Assembly (NCBI GenBank): GCA_944320865.1
Contig: CALUJC010000015.1
Location: 1 to 64,000, forward strand
Length of the DNA stretch: 64,000 bases
DNA from: an uncultured Bacteroides sp.
GTDB lineage: Bacteria > Bacteroidota > Bacteroidia > Bacteroidales > Bacteroidaceae
Direction of reading: 5' to 3'
The notes beneath the pieces are model-generated. The model saw only the letters and a list, made by a program, of their open reading frames with translations. It did not search any database and was not told where the DNA came from. A program made the translations under genes and the position numbers. Below are positions 45,143 to 53,184 of this stretch, in pieces. Position 1 is the stretch's first letter. Each line of letters starts with the position of its first letter.

Positions 45143-45742
45143 ATGGCAGAACACATCTATCCGATATTCGACAAGATGCTGACCCGTGCCGACAAAGAAG
45201 AATTGCTTGGCCAGCATGGGGTCATGATTTGGTTTACCGGGCTGAGCGGCTCGGGCAAGAGCACCATCGCCATCGCCTTGGAGCGAGAGTTGCACAAGCG
45301 GGGCATCCTGTGCCGCATCCTGGACGGGGACAACATCCGGAGCGGCATCAACAACAACTTAGGTTTCACGGAAGCCGACCGCGTGGAGAACATACGCCGC
45401 ATCGCGGAAGTGTCCAAATTGTTCGTGGACACGGGCATCGTGACATTGGCGGCATTCATCAGCCCCAATAACGACATCCGCGAGATGGCCGCCCGCATCA
45501 TCGGGAAGGACGACTTTGTGGAAGTCTATGTCAGCACGCCCATCGAGGAGTGCGAGCGCAGGGATGTGAAGGGCCTGTACGCCAAGGCGCGCCGGGGCGA
45601 GATAAGGAACTTCACCGGCATATCCGCCCCTTTCGAAGCGCCCGCTCATCCGGCCTTGACGCTGGACACGTCCGTGCTCAGCGTGGAAGAGTCGGTAGGC
45701 AAGTTGTTGGAGTTGATTTTACCCAAGATTGAGAAGAAATAA
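45143..45742 (+). CDS. cysC: Adenylylsulfate kinase CysC
   Basis: A 199-aa APS kinase that phosphorylates APS to PAPS. It has the P-loop FTGLSGSGKST (about 30-40), the DGDN motif of the APS site (LDGDNIRSGINNNLGF), the lid-helix RRIAEVSKLF and FTGISAPFEAP. The frame is open 72 codons further upstream inside the permease gene, but the family N-terminus begins at MAEHIYPIF (45143). It lies 32 bp after the permease gene and 11 bp before cysD. Confidence 0.96.
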   Translation: MAEHIYPIFDKMLTRADKEELLGQHGVMIWFTGLSGSGKSTIAIALERELHKRGILCRILDGDNIRSGINNNLGFTEADRVENIRRIAEVSKLFVDTGIVTLAAFISPNNDIREMAARIIGKDDFVEVYVSTPIEECERRDVKGLYAKARRGEIRNFTGISAPFEAPAHPALTLDTSVLSVEESVGKLLELILPKIEKK

Positions 45743-45753
45743 ACAGATAACAA

Positions 45754-46662
45754 ATGGAAGAATATAAACTGAGCCACCTGAAGGAACTCGAAGCCGAGTC
45801 CATACACATCATCCGCGAGGTGGCCGCGGAGTTTGAGAATCCCGTCATGCTCTACAGCATCGGCAAGGACTCGTCGGTCATGGTGCGCCTGGCCGAGAAA
45901 GCTTTCTATCCCGGCAAAGTGCCTTTCCCCCTGATGCACATCGACTCCAAGTGGAAGTTCAAGGAGATGATACAATTCCGCGACGAGTATGCCAAGAAGT
46001 ACGGATGGAACCTGATTGTGGAGAGCAACATGGAGGCGTTCAAGGCAGGCGTGGGACCCTTCACCCACGGAAGCAAGGTGCATACCGACCTGATGAAGAC
46101 CCAGGCCCTGCTGCACGCGCTGGACAAGTATAAGTTTGACGCGGCCTTTGGCGGGGCGCGCCGCGATGAGGAGAAGTCCCGTGCCAAGGAGCGCATCTTC
46201 TCCTTCCGCGACCGTTTCCACCAATGGGACCCCAAGAACCAACGCCCCGAGTTGTGGGACATCTACAATGCCCGGGTGCATAAGGGCGAGAGCATCCGCG
46301 TCTTTCCCCTGAGCAACTGGACGGAGCTGGACATCTGGCAATACATCCGCCTGGAGAACATCCCCATCGTCCCCCTCTACTTCGCCAAGGAGCGTCCGGT
46401 CGTAGAGATAGACGGCAACTTGATTATGCCCGATGACGACCGCCTGCCCGAGCAATACCGAGACAAGATTCAGATGAAGAAGATACGCTTCCGCACCTTG
46501 GGATGCTGGCCCTTGACCGGCGCCATCGAGAGCGAGGCCGACACCATCGAGAAGATTGTGGAGGAGATGATGACCACCACCAAGAGCGAGCGCACGACCC
46601 GTGTCATCGACTTCGACCAGGAGGCCAGCATGGAGCAGAAGAAACGCGAAGGCTACTTCTAA
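45754..46662 (+). CDS. cysD: Sulfate adenylyltransferase subunit 2 (CysD)
   Basis: A 302-aa PP-loop ATPase subunit that forms APS from sulfate and ATP together with the GTPase CysN. It shows the PP-loop [17 protein letters not shown] near residue 35, [17 protein letters not shown] near 132 and the C-terminal [12 protein letters not shown]. Length is normal. Its partner cysN is not adjacent: a four-helix-bundle gene and 7-bp repeats separate them. Confidence 0.96.
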   Translation: MEEYKLSHLKELEAESIHIIREVAAEFENPVMLYSIGKDSSVMVRLAEKAFYPGKVPFPLMHIDSKWKFKEMIQFRDEYAKKYGWNLIVESNMEAFKAGVGPFTHGSKVHTDLMKTQALLHALDKYKFDAAFGGARRDEEKSRAKERIFSFRDRFHQWDPKNQRPELWDIYNARVHKGESIRVFPLSNWTELDIWQYIRLENIPIVPLYFAKERPVVEIDGNLIMPDDDRLPEQYRDKIQMKKIRFRTLGCWPLTGAIESEADTIEKIVEEMMTTTKSERTTRVIDFDQEASMEQKKREGYF

Positions 46663-46697
46663 TAATTGACAATTAACAATTGATAATTGACAATTAC
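46663..46697. repeat. 7-bp-period repeat, left of the four-helix-bundle gene
   Basis: Five 7-bp units (TAATTGA, CAATTAA, CAATTGA, TAATTGA, CAATTAC) begin at the last base of the cysD stop region. TAATTGACAATTA occurs twice, 21 bp apart. A related array begins just after the four-helix-bundle gene at 47072. Confidence 0.8.
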
Positions 46698-46698
46698 G

Positions 46699-47067
46699 AT
46701 GAGGGGCGAGAACTTTGTGAAAGATAAGTCGTTTGCTTTTGCTATACGGGTAGTGCGACTTTATAAGATATTGTGTGAGGAAAGGAAAGAATATGTCCTT
46801 TCCAAGCAGGTGTTGAGAAGTGGTACGGCCATTGGAGCATTGGTGCGCGAAAGTGAACATGCGCAATCGACAGCAGACTTTATCAATAAACTAAGCATAG
46901 CTCTGAAGGAGGCCAATGAAACAGAGTATTGGCTGATGCTGCTGCATGAAGCAGATTATTTGACGGAAGTCGAATATGATTCTATAATAAAGGATTGTAA
47001 AGAGTTGTTGAGACTCTTAATATCGATTATAAAAAAGACAAAAGAAAACAATGGAAAACTTAGATAA
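46699..47067 (+). CDS. Four-helix-bundle protein (S23/IVP family)
   Basis: A 122-aa all-helical protein of the family first known from 23S rRNA intervening sequences. It has [24 protein letters not shown], the hallmark [46 protein letters not shown] and a basic tail. No function is proven; a related fold occurs in Avd proteins of diversity-generating retroelements. It interrupts the cysD-cysN pair, lies between 7-bp-period repeats, and its last 17 bp overlap the cysN start. ATG 46699 is chosen over an upstream TTG inside the repeat. Its codon use is more AT-rich than the GC-rich cys genes, suggesting separate origin. Confidence 0.88.
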   Translation: MRGENFVKDKSFAFAIRVVRLYKILCEERKEYVLSKQVLRSGTAIGALVRESEHAQSTADFINKLSIALKEANETEYWLMLLHEADYLTEVEYDSIIKDCKELLRLLISIIKKTKENNGKLR

Positions 47068-48541
47068 CAAAGAATTGTCAATTGTCAATTGTCAATTGTC
47101 AATTGAGGAGTTCCTCCGTAGGGATGAGAAGAAGGATTTATTACGCTTCCTCACCGCAGGTTCGGTGGACGATGGCAAGTCGACCCTTATCGGCCGCCTG
47201 TTGTTCGATAGCAAGAAGATTTACGAAGATCAGCTGGACGCCTTGGAGCGTGATAGCAAGCGTGTGGGCAATGCGGGCGACCACATCGACTATGCCCTCC
47301 TGCTGGACGGCTTGAAGGCCGAGCGCGAACAGGGCATCACCATCGACGTGGCCTACCGCTATTTCTCGACCAACAAGCGCAAGTTCATCATCGCCGACAC
47401 GCCGGGACATGAGCAATACACGCGCAACATGATTACGGGAGGCTCCACGGCCAACTTGGCCATCATCCTCGTAGATGCAAGATTGGGCGTCATCACGCAG
47501 ACCCGTAGGCACACGTTCCTCGTCTCCCTGCTGGGCATCAAGCACGTGGTGCTGGCCGTAAACAAGATGGATTTGGTGGACTTCTCCGAGGCGCGCTTCA
47601 ATGAGATTGTGGGTGAATATAGGAAGTTCATCGAGCCGCTGGGCGTGCCCGACGTGACATGCATCCCGCTCTCCGCCCTCGACGGAGATAACGTGGTGGA
47701 GAAATCCGCCCGCACGCCGTGGTACACCGGCCCCGCCCTGCTGGACTTCCTGGAGACGGTGCACATCGGCAACGACCACAACCTGCAAGATTTCCGCTAC
47801 CCCGTGCAATACGTCCTGCGCCCCAACCTCAACTTCCGTGGCTTCAGTGCCAAGGTGGCATCGGGCGTGGTACACAAGGGGGATGAAGTGATGGCCCTGC
47901 CTTCGCGCAAGAAGTCGCGCGTGAAGAGCATCGTCACCTACGACGGGGAACTGGATTACGCCTTCCCGCCCCAGTCCGTCACATTGACGCTGGAGGACGA
48001 GATAGACGTGTCGCGCGGGGAAATGCTGGTTCACCCGGATAACCTGCCTTACGAAGGCCGCAACTTCGAGGCGATGCTCGTCTGGATGGACGAGGAGCCG
48101 ATGGACATGAACAAGTCGTTCTTCATCAAGCAGACCACCAACCTGAGCCGCTCGCACGTCACGGACATCAAGTACAAGGTGGACGTCAACACCATGGAGC
48201 ATCTTTCAATTGACAATGGACAATTGACAAGGGATACCCTGCCCATGCAGCTTAACCAGATAGCCCGCGTGGTGATAACCACCGCCAAGGAGCTCTTCTT
48301 CGACCCCTACCGGAAGAACAAGGCCACCGGCTCGTTCATCCTCATCGACCCCATTACGAACAACACCAGCGCCGTGGGCATGATTATCGACCGCATCGAG
48401 GACAAGGACATGCTCGTGGACGAGGACATTCCCACGCTCGACCTCCCGAAGTTGGGCATCGCCCCCGAGCAGTACGAGGCGGTGGACAAGGTGGTCAGGG
48501 AACTCGACCGGCAGGGCATTGCCATTAAAGTAAATAAGTAG
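47051..48541 (+). CDS. cysN: Sulfate adenylyltransferase subunit 1 (CysN)
   Basis: A 496-aa GTPase subunit of ATP sulfurylase. It has the G1 motif [16 protein letters not shown] (about 38-52), [15 protein letters not shown], the G3 [12 protein letters not shown] and G4 NKMD, then two beta-barrel domains. Residues about 8-18 ([11 protein letters not shown]) are encoded by a 7-bp-period repeat (47072-47106). A second 7-bp-period stretch (48207-48234) encodes [10 protein letters not shown] in the region where relatives have a short loop. Both look like repeat insertions that keep the frame. The start overlaps the upstream four-helix-bundle gene by 17 bp. Confidence 0.95.
   Translation: MENLDNKELSIVNCQLSIEEFLRRDEKKDLLRFLTAGSVDDGKSTLIGRLLFDSKKIYEDQLDALERDSKRVGNAGDHIDYALLLDGLKAEREQGITIDVAYRYFSTNKRKFIIADTPGHEQYTRNMITGGSTANLAIILVDARLGVITQTRRHTFLVSLLGIKHVVLAVNKMDLVDFSEARFNEIVGEYRKFIEPLGVPDVTCIPLSALDGDNVVEKSARTPWYTGPALLDFLETVHIGNDHNLQDFRYPVQYVLRPNLNFRGFSAKVASGVVHKGDEVMALPSRKKSRVKSIVTYDGELDYAFPPQSVTLTLEDEIDVSRGEMLVHPDNLPYEGRNFEAMLVWMDEEPMDMNKSFFIKQTTNLSRSHVTDIKYKVDVNTMEHLSIDNGQLTRDTLPMQLNQIARVVITTAKELFFDPYRKNKATGSFILIDPITNNTSAVGMIIDRIEDKDMLVDEDIPTLDLPKLGIAPEQYEAVDKVVRELDRQGIAIKVNK
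47072..47106. repeat. 7-bp tandem repeat inside the 5' end of cysN
   Basis: Five 7-bp units (GAATTGT, CAATTGT three times, CAATTGA) lie from codon 8 of cysN. Gain or loss of one unit would shift the frame, while three units are neutral. It mirrors the array at 46663 on the other side of the four-helix-bundle gene. Confidence 0.9.
48207..48234. repeat. 7-bp-period repeat within cysN
   Basis: Four 7-bp units (CAATTGA, CAATGGA, CAATTGA, CAAGGGA) lie in the third domain of cysN, related in sequence to the arrays at 46663 and 47072. The frame stays open. Confidence 0.8.
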
Positions 48542-48557
48542 TAACATAGCACCCTTT

Positions 48558-48645
48558 GCCTCCGTCCAGCCAAGGCAATGCCTCCGTCCAGTCAAGGCAA
48601 CGCCTCCGTCCAGTCAAGGCACGGCCTTCGTCCAGCCAAGGCGGA
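48558..48645. repeat. 22-bp tandem array C, four palindromic units
   Basis: Four 22-bp units start at 48558, 48580, 48602 and 48624. The core GCCTCCGTCCAGTCAAGGC (19 nt) has GCCT/AGGC arms, extended to GCCTT/AAGGC in the last unit, and a 3-nt spacer. It begins 17 bp after the cysN stop and ends 48 bp before the sulfotransferase start. The layout equals array A (19-nt palindrome plus 3), but the sequence differs. Confidence 0.95.
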
Positions 48646-48693
48646 CAGGCGGGTCAGGACATCGGCACAGGTGCAGATTAAAATGATAGTTTT

Positions 48694-49800
48694 ATGGGCT
48701 TATTAGAATTCAATAAACTTCCCATCAACACCCTGGTGGGCGCAGATTGGAAAACCTTCAAGGCGGTGAGCGCGGGGCGCGTCATCGACCCGTCCTACCG
48801 TGGCAAGTACCGCCTGACCAAGGCAGTGTGCCGCCTGCTCTCCACATTGGTTTCCCTGCAAGATAACAGATACCGGAAACTGCTGGCCGACAAGCCGTTG
48901 GAGCACGACCCCGTGTTCATCCTCGGCCATTGGCGGAGCGGGACGACCTTCGTGCATAACGTCTTCTCGTGCGACAAGCACTTCGGCTATAACACCACGT
49001 ATCAGACCGTTTTCCCGCACCTCATGATGTGGGGCCAGCCCTTCTTCAAGAAGAACATGAGCTGGCTGATGCCCGACAAGCGTCCCACGGACAACATGGA
49101 ACTGGCCGTAGACCTGCCCCAGGAAGAGGAGTTCGCCCTGGCCAACATGATGCCCTACACGTATTACAACTTCTGGTTCTTCCCCAAGTACCAGCAGGAG
49201 TATGCGGAGAAATATCTGCTATTCAACGACATCACGCCGCAGGAGTTGAAGGCGTTTGAAGAGACTTTCGTGAAGCTCATCAAGATTTCCCTTTGGAATA
49301 CGCACGGCACGCAGTTCCTCAGCAAGAACCCGCCCCACACGGGCCGCGTCCGCGAGTTGGTCAAGATGTTCCCGGGCGCCAAGTTCATCTACCTGATGCG
49401 CAACCCCTACACCGTGTTCGAGAGCACGCGCAGCTTCTTCACCAACACCATCCAGCCCCTGAAGCTGGAGGACATCACGCCGGAAGAACTGGAGCAGAAC
49501 ATCCTCTCCATCTACGCCAAGCTCTACCACAAGTACGAGGCGGACAAGGCGTGCATCCCCGCCGGCAACCTCATCGAAGTGAAGTTCGAGGACTTCGAGG
49601 CCGACGCCATGGGCATGACCGAGCACATCTACCAAGCCCTCTCCCTGCCCGGCTTCCCCGAGTCGCGCAAGGATATCGAGAAATACGTGGGCGGCAAGAA
49701 GGGCTACAAGAAGAACAAGTACAAATACGATGACCGCACCGTGCGCCTTGTGCAGGAGAATTGGGGCTTTGCGCTGGAGCAGTGGGGGTATGAAATCTGA
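48694..49800 (+). CDS. PAPS-dependent sulfotransferase
   Basis: A 368-aa cytoplasmic sulfotransferase. The 5'-phosphosulfate-binding loop is GHWRSGTTF (about 79-87, with Arg-Ser-Gly-Thr-Thr at 81-85), and the 3'-phosphate site is FIYLMRNPYTVFESTRSF (Arg236, Ser244). A catalytic His candidate lies in KNPPHTGR near residue 215. Gene order (cysQ, permease, cysC, cysD, cysN, sulfotransferase) matches the Bacteroides thetaiotaomicron cluster which, as I recall, makes cholesterol sulfate and other steroid sulfates (BT_0416 region). A sterol acceptor is therefore likely but not shown by sequence alone. It is the consumer of the PAPS made by the upstream genes. Confidence 0.92.
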   Translation: MGLLEFNKLPINTLVGADWKTFKAVSAGRVIDPSYRGKYRLTKAVCRLLSTLVSLQDNRYRKLLADKPLEHDPVFILGHWRSGTTFVHNVFSCDKHFGYNTTYQTVFPHLMMWGQPFFKKNMSWLMPDKRPTDNMELAVDLPQEEEFALANMMPYTYYNFWFFPKYQQEYAEKYLLFNDITPQELKAFEETFVKLIKISLWNTHGTQFLSKNPPHTGRVRELVKMFPGAKFIYLMRNPYTVFESTRSFFTNTIQPLKLEDITPEELEQNILSIYAKLYHKYEADKACIPAGNLIEVKFEDFEADAMGMTEHIYQALSLPGFPESRKDIEKYVGGKKGYKKNKYKYDDRTVRLVQENWGFALEQWGYEI

Positions 49801-49808
49801 GAATTTTC

Positions 49809-49863
49809 CCCCAGTTAGGTAATAAATGTCTCCTGCTTGGGGAAGATTTATTTCCTAACTGGG
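49809..49863. other. Long inverted repeat after the sulfotransferase gene
   Basis: CCCAGTTAGG (49809-49818) pairs with CCTAACTGGG (49854-49863), and AATAAAT inside pairs with ATTTATT. The plus strand is followed by A6, not T, so it is not a classical terminator. It may be an RNA processing or stability hairpin between the sulfotransferase and PCMD genes. Confidence 0.65.
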
Positions 49864-49884
49864 AAAAAATAATGGCAAATAGAG

Positions 49885-50853
49885 ATGGATAGCAAGATGA
49901 AGATTATAGCGTGCATGGTTGTTGCCATGCTGTGTAGTGGTGGGCTGATGCAGGCTCAAGAACGTGTAGAACTTATTCCATTCGGGGATATGGACCAATG
50001 GATAGACCGTCAAATCAAGGAATCCGCCATCATCGGTGGGGAGACGAAACATGTCTATGCTATAGGCCCTACAATGACGCTTGCAAGCAACGATGCGTAT
50101 AAGAACATGGGCGGTTCGCCATGGGCTTCTTCCAATATCATGGCGCGTGTGGCCGGCATTACAAAGACCAATACGTCTGTTTTCCCGGAAAAACGTGGTA
50201 ATGGTTACTGTGCCCGCTTGGATACTCGTATGGAGAGTGTGAAGGCATTGGGCTTTATCAACATTACGGTGTTGGCGGCAGGCTCAGTCTTCTTGGGCGA
50301 GATGCACGAACCCATCACGGGTACAAAGAACCCCATGCGGAAGTTGGACACGGGCATTCCTTTTACTCAAAAACCTAAGGCTATCCGTTTTGACTACAAG
50401 ATCAAAATGTCCGAGCGCCCTAACCGCATCCGTGCTACAGGCTTTAGCCGCATTAAAGATATAGAAGGCAAGGATTATCCGGAAGTTAATCTGTTTTTAC
50501 AAAAACGTTGGGAAGATGCAGACGGGAATATCTACGCAAAGCGCATTGCCACGATGGTAGTACGTTTTGACCGAACGGTCAGTGAATGGCAGAATGGTGC
50601 AACGTTCACCCTTTTGTATGGTGACATTACCAAACATCCGGATTATAATCCCGACATGATGCGTCTCCAAGTGCAAGAACGTTATGCAGTCAATAGCAAG
50701 GGCGAGAGTGTGCCTATTCAAGAGATAGGCTGGGGCTCTGCCACAGATAGTCCTACACACCTTCAGCTGCAGTTTACCTCCAGTCACGGAGGTGCCTACA
50801 TAGGTTCGCCCGGCAATTCTTTTTGGGTGGATAATGTAGCGTTTGTATATTAG
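49885..50853 (+). CDS. Secreted PCMD-domain protein
   Basis: A 322-aa exported protein with a signal peptide (MKIIACMVVAMLCSGGLMQAQ) and no lipobox. The body fits the 'putative carbohydrate metabolism' domain of Bacteroides (PCMD): beta-rich, with VKALGFINITVLAAGSVFLGEM, the IRFDYKIKMSERPNRIRATGFSRIKD strand pair and a final SSSHGGAYIGSPGNSFWVDNVAFVY-type segment (HGGAYIGSPGNSFWVDNVAF). Function is unproven; members occur with surface-glycan loci. A second ATG four codons in (MKIIACM) may be the true start. Confidence 0.8.
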   Translation: MDSKMKIIACMVVAMLCSGGLMQAQERVELIPFGDMDQWIDRQIKESAIIGGETKHVYAIGPTMTLASNDAYKNMGGSPWASSNIMARVAGITKTNTSVFPEKRGNGYCARLDTRMESVKALGFINITVLAAGSVFLGEMHEPITGTKNPMRKLDTGIPFTQKPKAIRFDYKIKMSERPNRIRATGFSRIKDIEGKDYPEVNLFLQKRWEDADGNIYAKRIATMVVRFDRTVSEWQNGATFTLLYGDITKHPDYNPDMMRLQVQERYAVNSKGESVPIQEIGWGSATDSPTHLQLQFTSSHGGAYIGSPGNSFWVDNVAFVY

Positions 50854-50983
50854 CCGCGTAATTCTTTCGTTTTTTTCTGACTATTTTTTTGGCATTATTA
50901 AAAAAGTGTCTATTTTTGCATCGTATTTTATACTGAAAAAGGTGTAGAGTACGTAAAAGAATGAGGTGTAAAAAAAGTCCGAC

Positions 50984-52219
50984 ATGAGTGAATGCCCGAT
51001 TGTGAAGACAAGAATGACATGGTTGATGCTCTTTTTGTTTTGCTTGTTGCCCATGGGAATGATGGCGCAGACGCAAACGGGTGAAGAGGCGGTTGATGCA
51101 TTAGTAGAGATGGGATTTGAAAATGTCGGATGGGCAGAAGACGACGATGAGCGTGTATACGTGTTGCAGAATTCTGCCTATCGGTTGCAAGGCATCGGCA
51201 TTGGCAAGGCCGTGGATGTGATTCAAAAGATAGGATTGCCCCACGAAAAGCAGTGCCGCATCATTGTTCTCGATAATAATGTACCTCAGATTTCTCTTAC
51301 TTACCGTCCGGCGGAAGGAGATAGCGTGGTGAGTGCGGACAGACGCGATTGGGACGTCAGCTACGATTTGGATGATTCCTGGAAGCTGGCACGTAAGGCG
51401 GAGAAGAAGAATAGTTCTTTGTTCAAGGTTGATATTGTGGTGTATCCCGAGTTGTCGATGCAAAACCTGGTTATAACTCAGATCTACACGGTGCTCTTCA
51501 ATTTGGACCCTACCATCGAGGTGTCTCTTTGGAAAGGCGGAAAGATTAATGCACAGGTGATAATCCCGATTTATAACGATTTTGGACAGTCGTATGCTCA
51601 AGTGCGGCAAGGCTACATAGGACTGACCCAGCAAGTAAGGTTGCCGGGAAATGTCTTTTTGACAGCAGCCGTGGGCTCGTTTACAAACCGTCGTTGGGGA
51701 GGAGATTTGAGCGCGATACACTATTTTAAAGACGAACGGTTCTCGGTGGAAGGACGTATCGGGTATACGGGACGTTCCCGCTTCGTGAACTGGCGTTGGA
51801 AGGTGAGCCCTTTGAAAAGATTGACGTGGACGTTGGGAGGCGGCTTCTATTGGCCTAAATATAATACGCAGCTCAAGTTGAAGTTGGAACAGTATTTGTT
51901 GGGTGAAAAAGGAGTCCGTTTTGAGATGACGCGAAACTTCCGTTATGTGTCTATCGGCTTTTATGGCATGAAAGTGCAGTATGCCGGCAATAAGGGATAT
52001 AATGGTGGCTTCCGTTTTCAGATAAACCTGCCTCCTTATAAATATAAGAGGAAAGGCTATATCCCGCGTGTGTTGCCTTCCCGTTCATTCGGGATGGCAT
52101 ATAATGCCGGAAACGAGCAATATTATGGTAAATCCTATAGCGCGACGTTAGGAAATACCATTGCGCAAGAGAATAGTTTTAATCCATATTTTATAAAGTC
52201 GGAATTGTTAAATTATTAA
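50984..52219 (+). CDS. YjbH-like protein, C-terminal-half type
   Basis: A 411-aa exported protein (signal peptide about 8-28, ending MMAQ). Residues about 30-150 form a mixed domain, and residues about 165-405 are amphipathic strands resembling the C-terminal part of YjbH: YAQVRQGYIGLTQQVRLPGNVFLTAAVGSF, DLSAIHYFKDERFSVEGRIGYTGRS, YVSIGFYGMKVQY. In Escherichia coli, YjbH is one outer-membrane polypeptide of a polysaccharide-secretion operon; here the N-terminal half is a separate gene at 53185. Assignment is from pattern, not a computed alignment. Confidence 0.65.
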   Translation: MSECPIVKTRMTWLMLFLFCLLPMGMMAQTQTGEEAVDALVEMGFENVGWAEDDDERVYVLQNSAYRLQGIGIGKAVDVIQKIGLPHEKQCRIIVLDNNVPQISLTYRPAEGDSVVSADRRDWDVSYDLDDSWKLARKAEKKNSSLFKVDIVVYPELSMQNLVITQIYTVLFNLDPTIEVSLWKGGKINAQVIIPIYNDFGQSYAQVRQGYIGLTQQVRLPGNVFLTAAVGSFTNRRWGGDLSAIHYFKDERFSVEGRIGYTGRSRFVNWRWKVSPLKRLTWTLGGGFYWPKYNTQLKLKLEQYLLGEKGVRFEMTRNFRYVSIGFYGMKVQYAGNKGYNGGFRFQINLPPYKYKRKGYIPRVLPSRSFGMAYNAGNEQYYGKSYSATLGNTIAQENSFNPYFIKSELLNY

Positions 52220-52230
52220 TTTTATTAGAG

Positions 52231-53118
52231 ATGATGAAAAGCAAATTTTTCTCGCTCAATGCCAAGTTGGCATTAGCTGTGTTGGCAGTAGGTACAATGT
52301 TTACTGGCTGCTATGATTCAGAAAACGGTGATGTAAACAAACCGTATGTGGCTCCGGATCCGGTTTACTATGTAGCCGGTACTGTGACTGACCTTGAAAC
52401 GGGTGAAGCTTTGGCTGCTACCGTTAGTGTGGATGGCAAAACTGCTACAGCCGTAGGTGGTAACTATTCTATCAAAACAACTGCCGGTGACAATAAAACT
52501 GTGACGGTGACGATGGCAGGTTATCAAGACGTAACACGCACCATCAATATCCCGACTGTAGGTAAGGGTGAAACTTATACTGCTGTAGTTGATGTGGCTA
52601 TGGTGAAGAATCCTTCTGAGTTGGATGTGAAAGTAACTCTTGTGTCAAAGACTTCTGATCAAGTAGCTAAGGTTATGACACCTGCTGAATACCCGGGCTT
52701 GGATTTGACTGCTGACGATGTTGAGGCAGAATTTACAAGGACTTTTGATGTCGTTAAAGGTTATGCTATTCAAGGTGAAATATCTGCTTCTCCTGAATTG
52801 ACTGAATATATTGAGCAATTCTTAGGTGAGAATGTCGGTGAATATGGAAACTTGAAGTACGTGAAAGAAACTCGTACCATTAGTTTGGCTCCGTGGAATT
52901 GTGTGAAATCTGTAACGTGGACTTACACTGTTGATACAATCGTTTATAGCTTTGAGACAGCTGACGAAACTGTTACTGTTACAGTGAAGGGCGTTTATAG
53001 CTATCAATTTGGCTGTGAACCTCAACTGAACCACAACTTTACTCACAGCCATGGCCACGGTCACGGTGAAGACGGTAACATGAATGCCGGTGGTGGTATC
53101 TTGACTCCCGAAATGTAA
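52231..53118 (+). CDS. DUF3869-type lipoprotein
   Basis: A 295-aa lipoprotein with signal peptide and lipobox (MFTGC, near residue 27). A carboxypeptidase-regulatory-like beta-sandwich (VYYVAGTVTDLETGEALAATVSVDGK, about 45-120) is followed by a DUF3869-like domain and a His-rich tail (HNFTHSHGHGHGEDGN, near residue 270) that could bind metal. It lies 11 bp after the 50984 gene and between the two YjbH-like halves, so it is probably part of the same outer-membrane complex. Function unknown. Confidence 0.75.
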   Translation: MMKSKFFSLNAKLALAVLAVGTMFTGCYDSENGDVNKPYVAPDPVYYVAGTVTDLETGEALAATVSVDGKTATAVGGNYSIKTTAGDNKTVTVTMAGYQDVTRTINIPTVGKGETYTAVVDVAMVKNPSELDVKVTLVSKTSDQVAKVMTPAEYPGLDLTADDVEAEFTRTFDVVKGYAIQGEISASPELTEYIEQFLGENVGEYGNLKYVKETRTISLAPWNCVKSVTWTYTVDTIVYSFETADETVTVTVKGVYSYQFGCEPQLNHNFTHSHGHGHGEDGNMNAGGGILTPEM

Positions 53119-53184
53119 TATTGGAGAGTAAGAGCGTTATTTGACAAATTTGCAATTGAAGAAAGTTAAGAGAAGGTTGGAATA

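Noticed and set aside
46699-47067. Diversity-generating retroelement around the four-helix-bundle gene
   Set aside because: No reverse transcriptase and no template/variable repeat pair is present; only the protein fold family is reminiscent of Avd.
49809-49863. Terminator after the sulfotransferase
   Set aside because: The stem is followed by A residues on the plus strand and by no T-run on the minus strand, so it is listed only as an inverted repeat.
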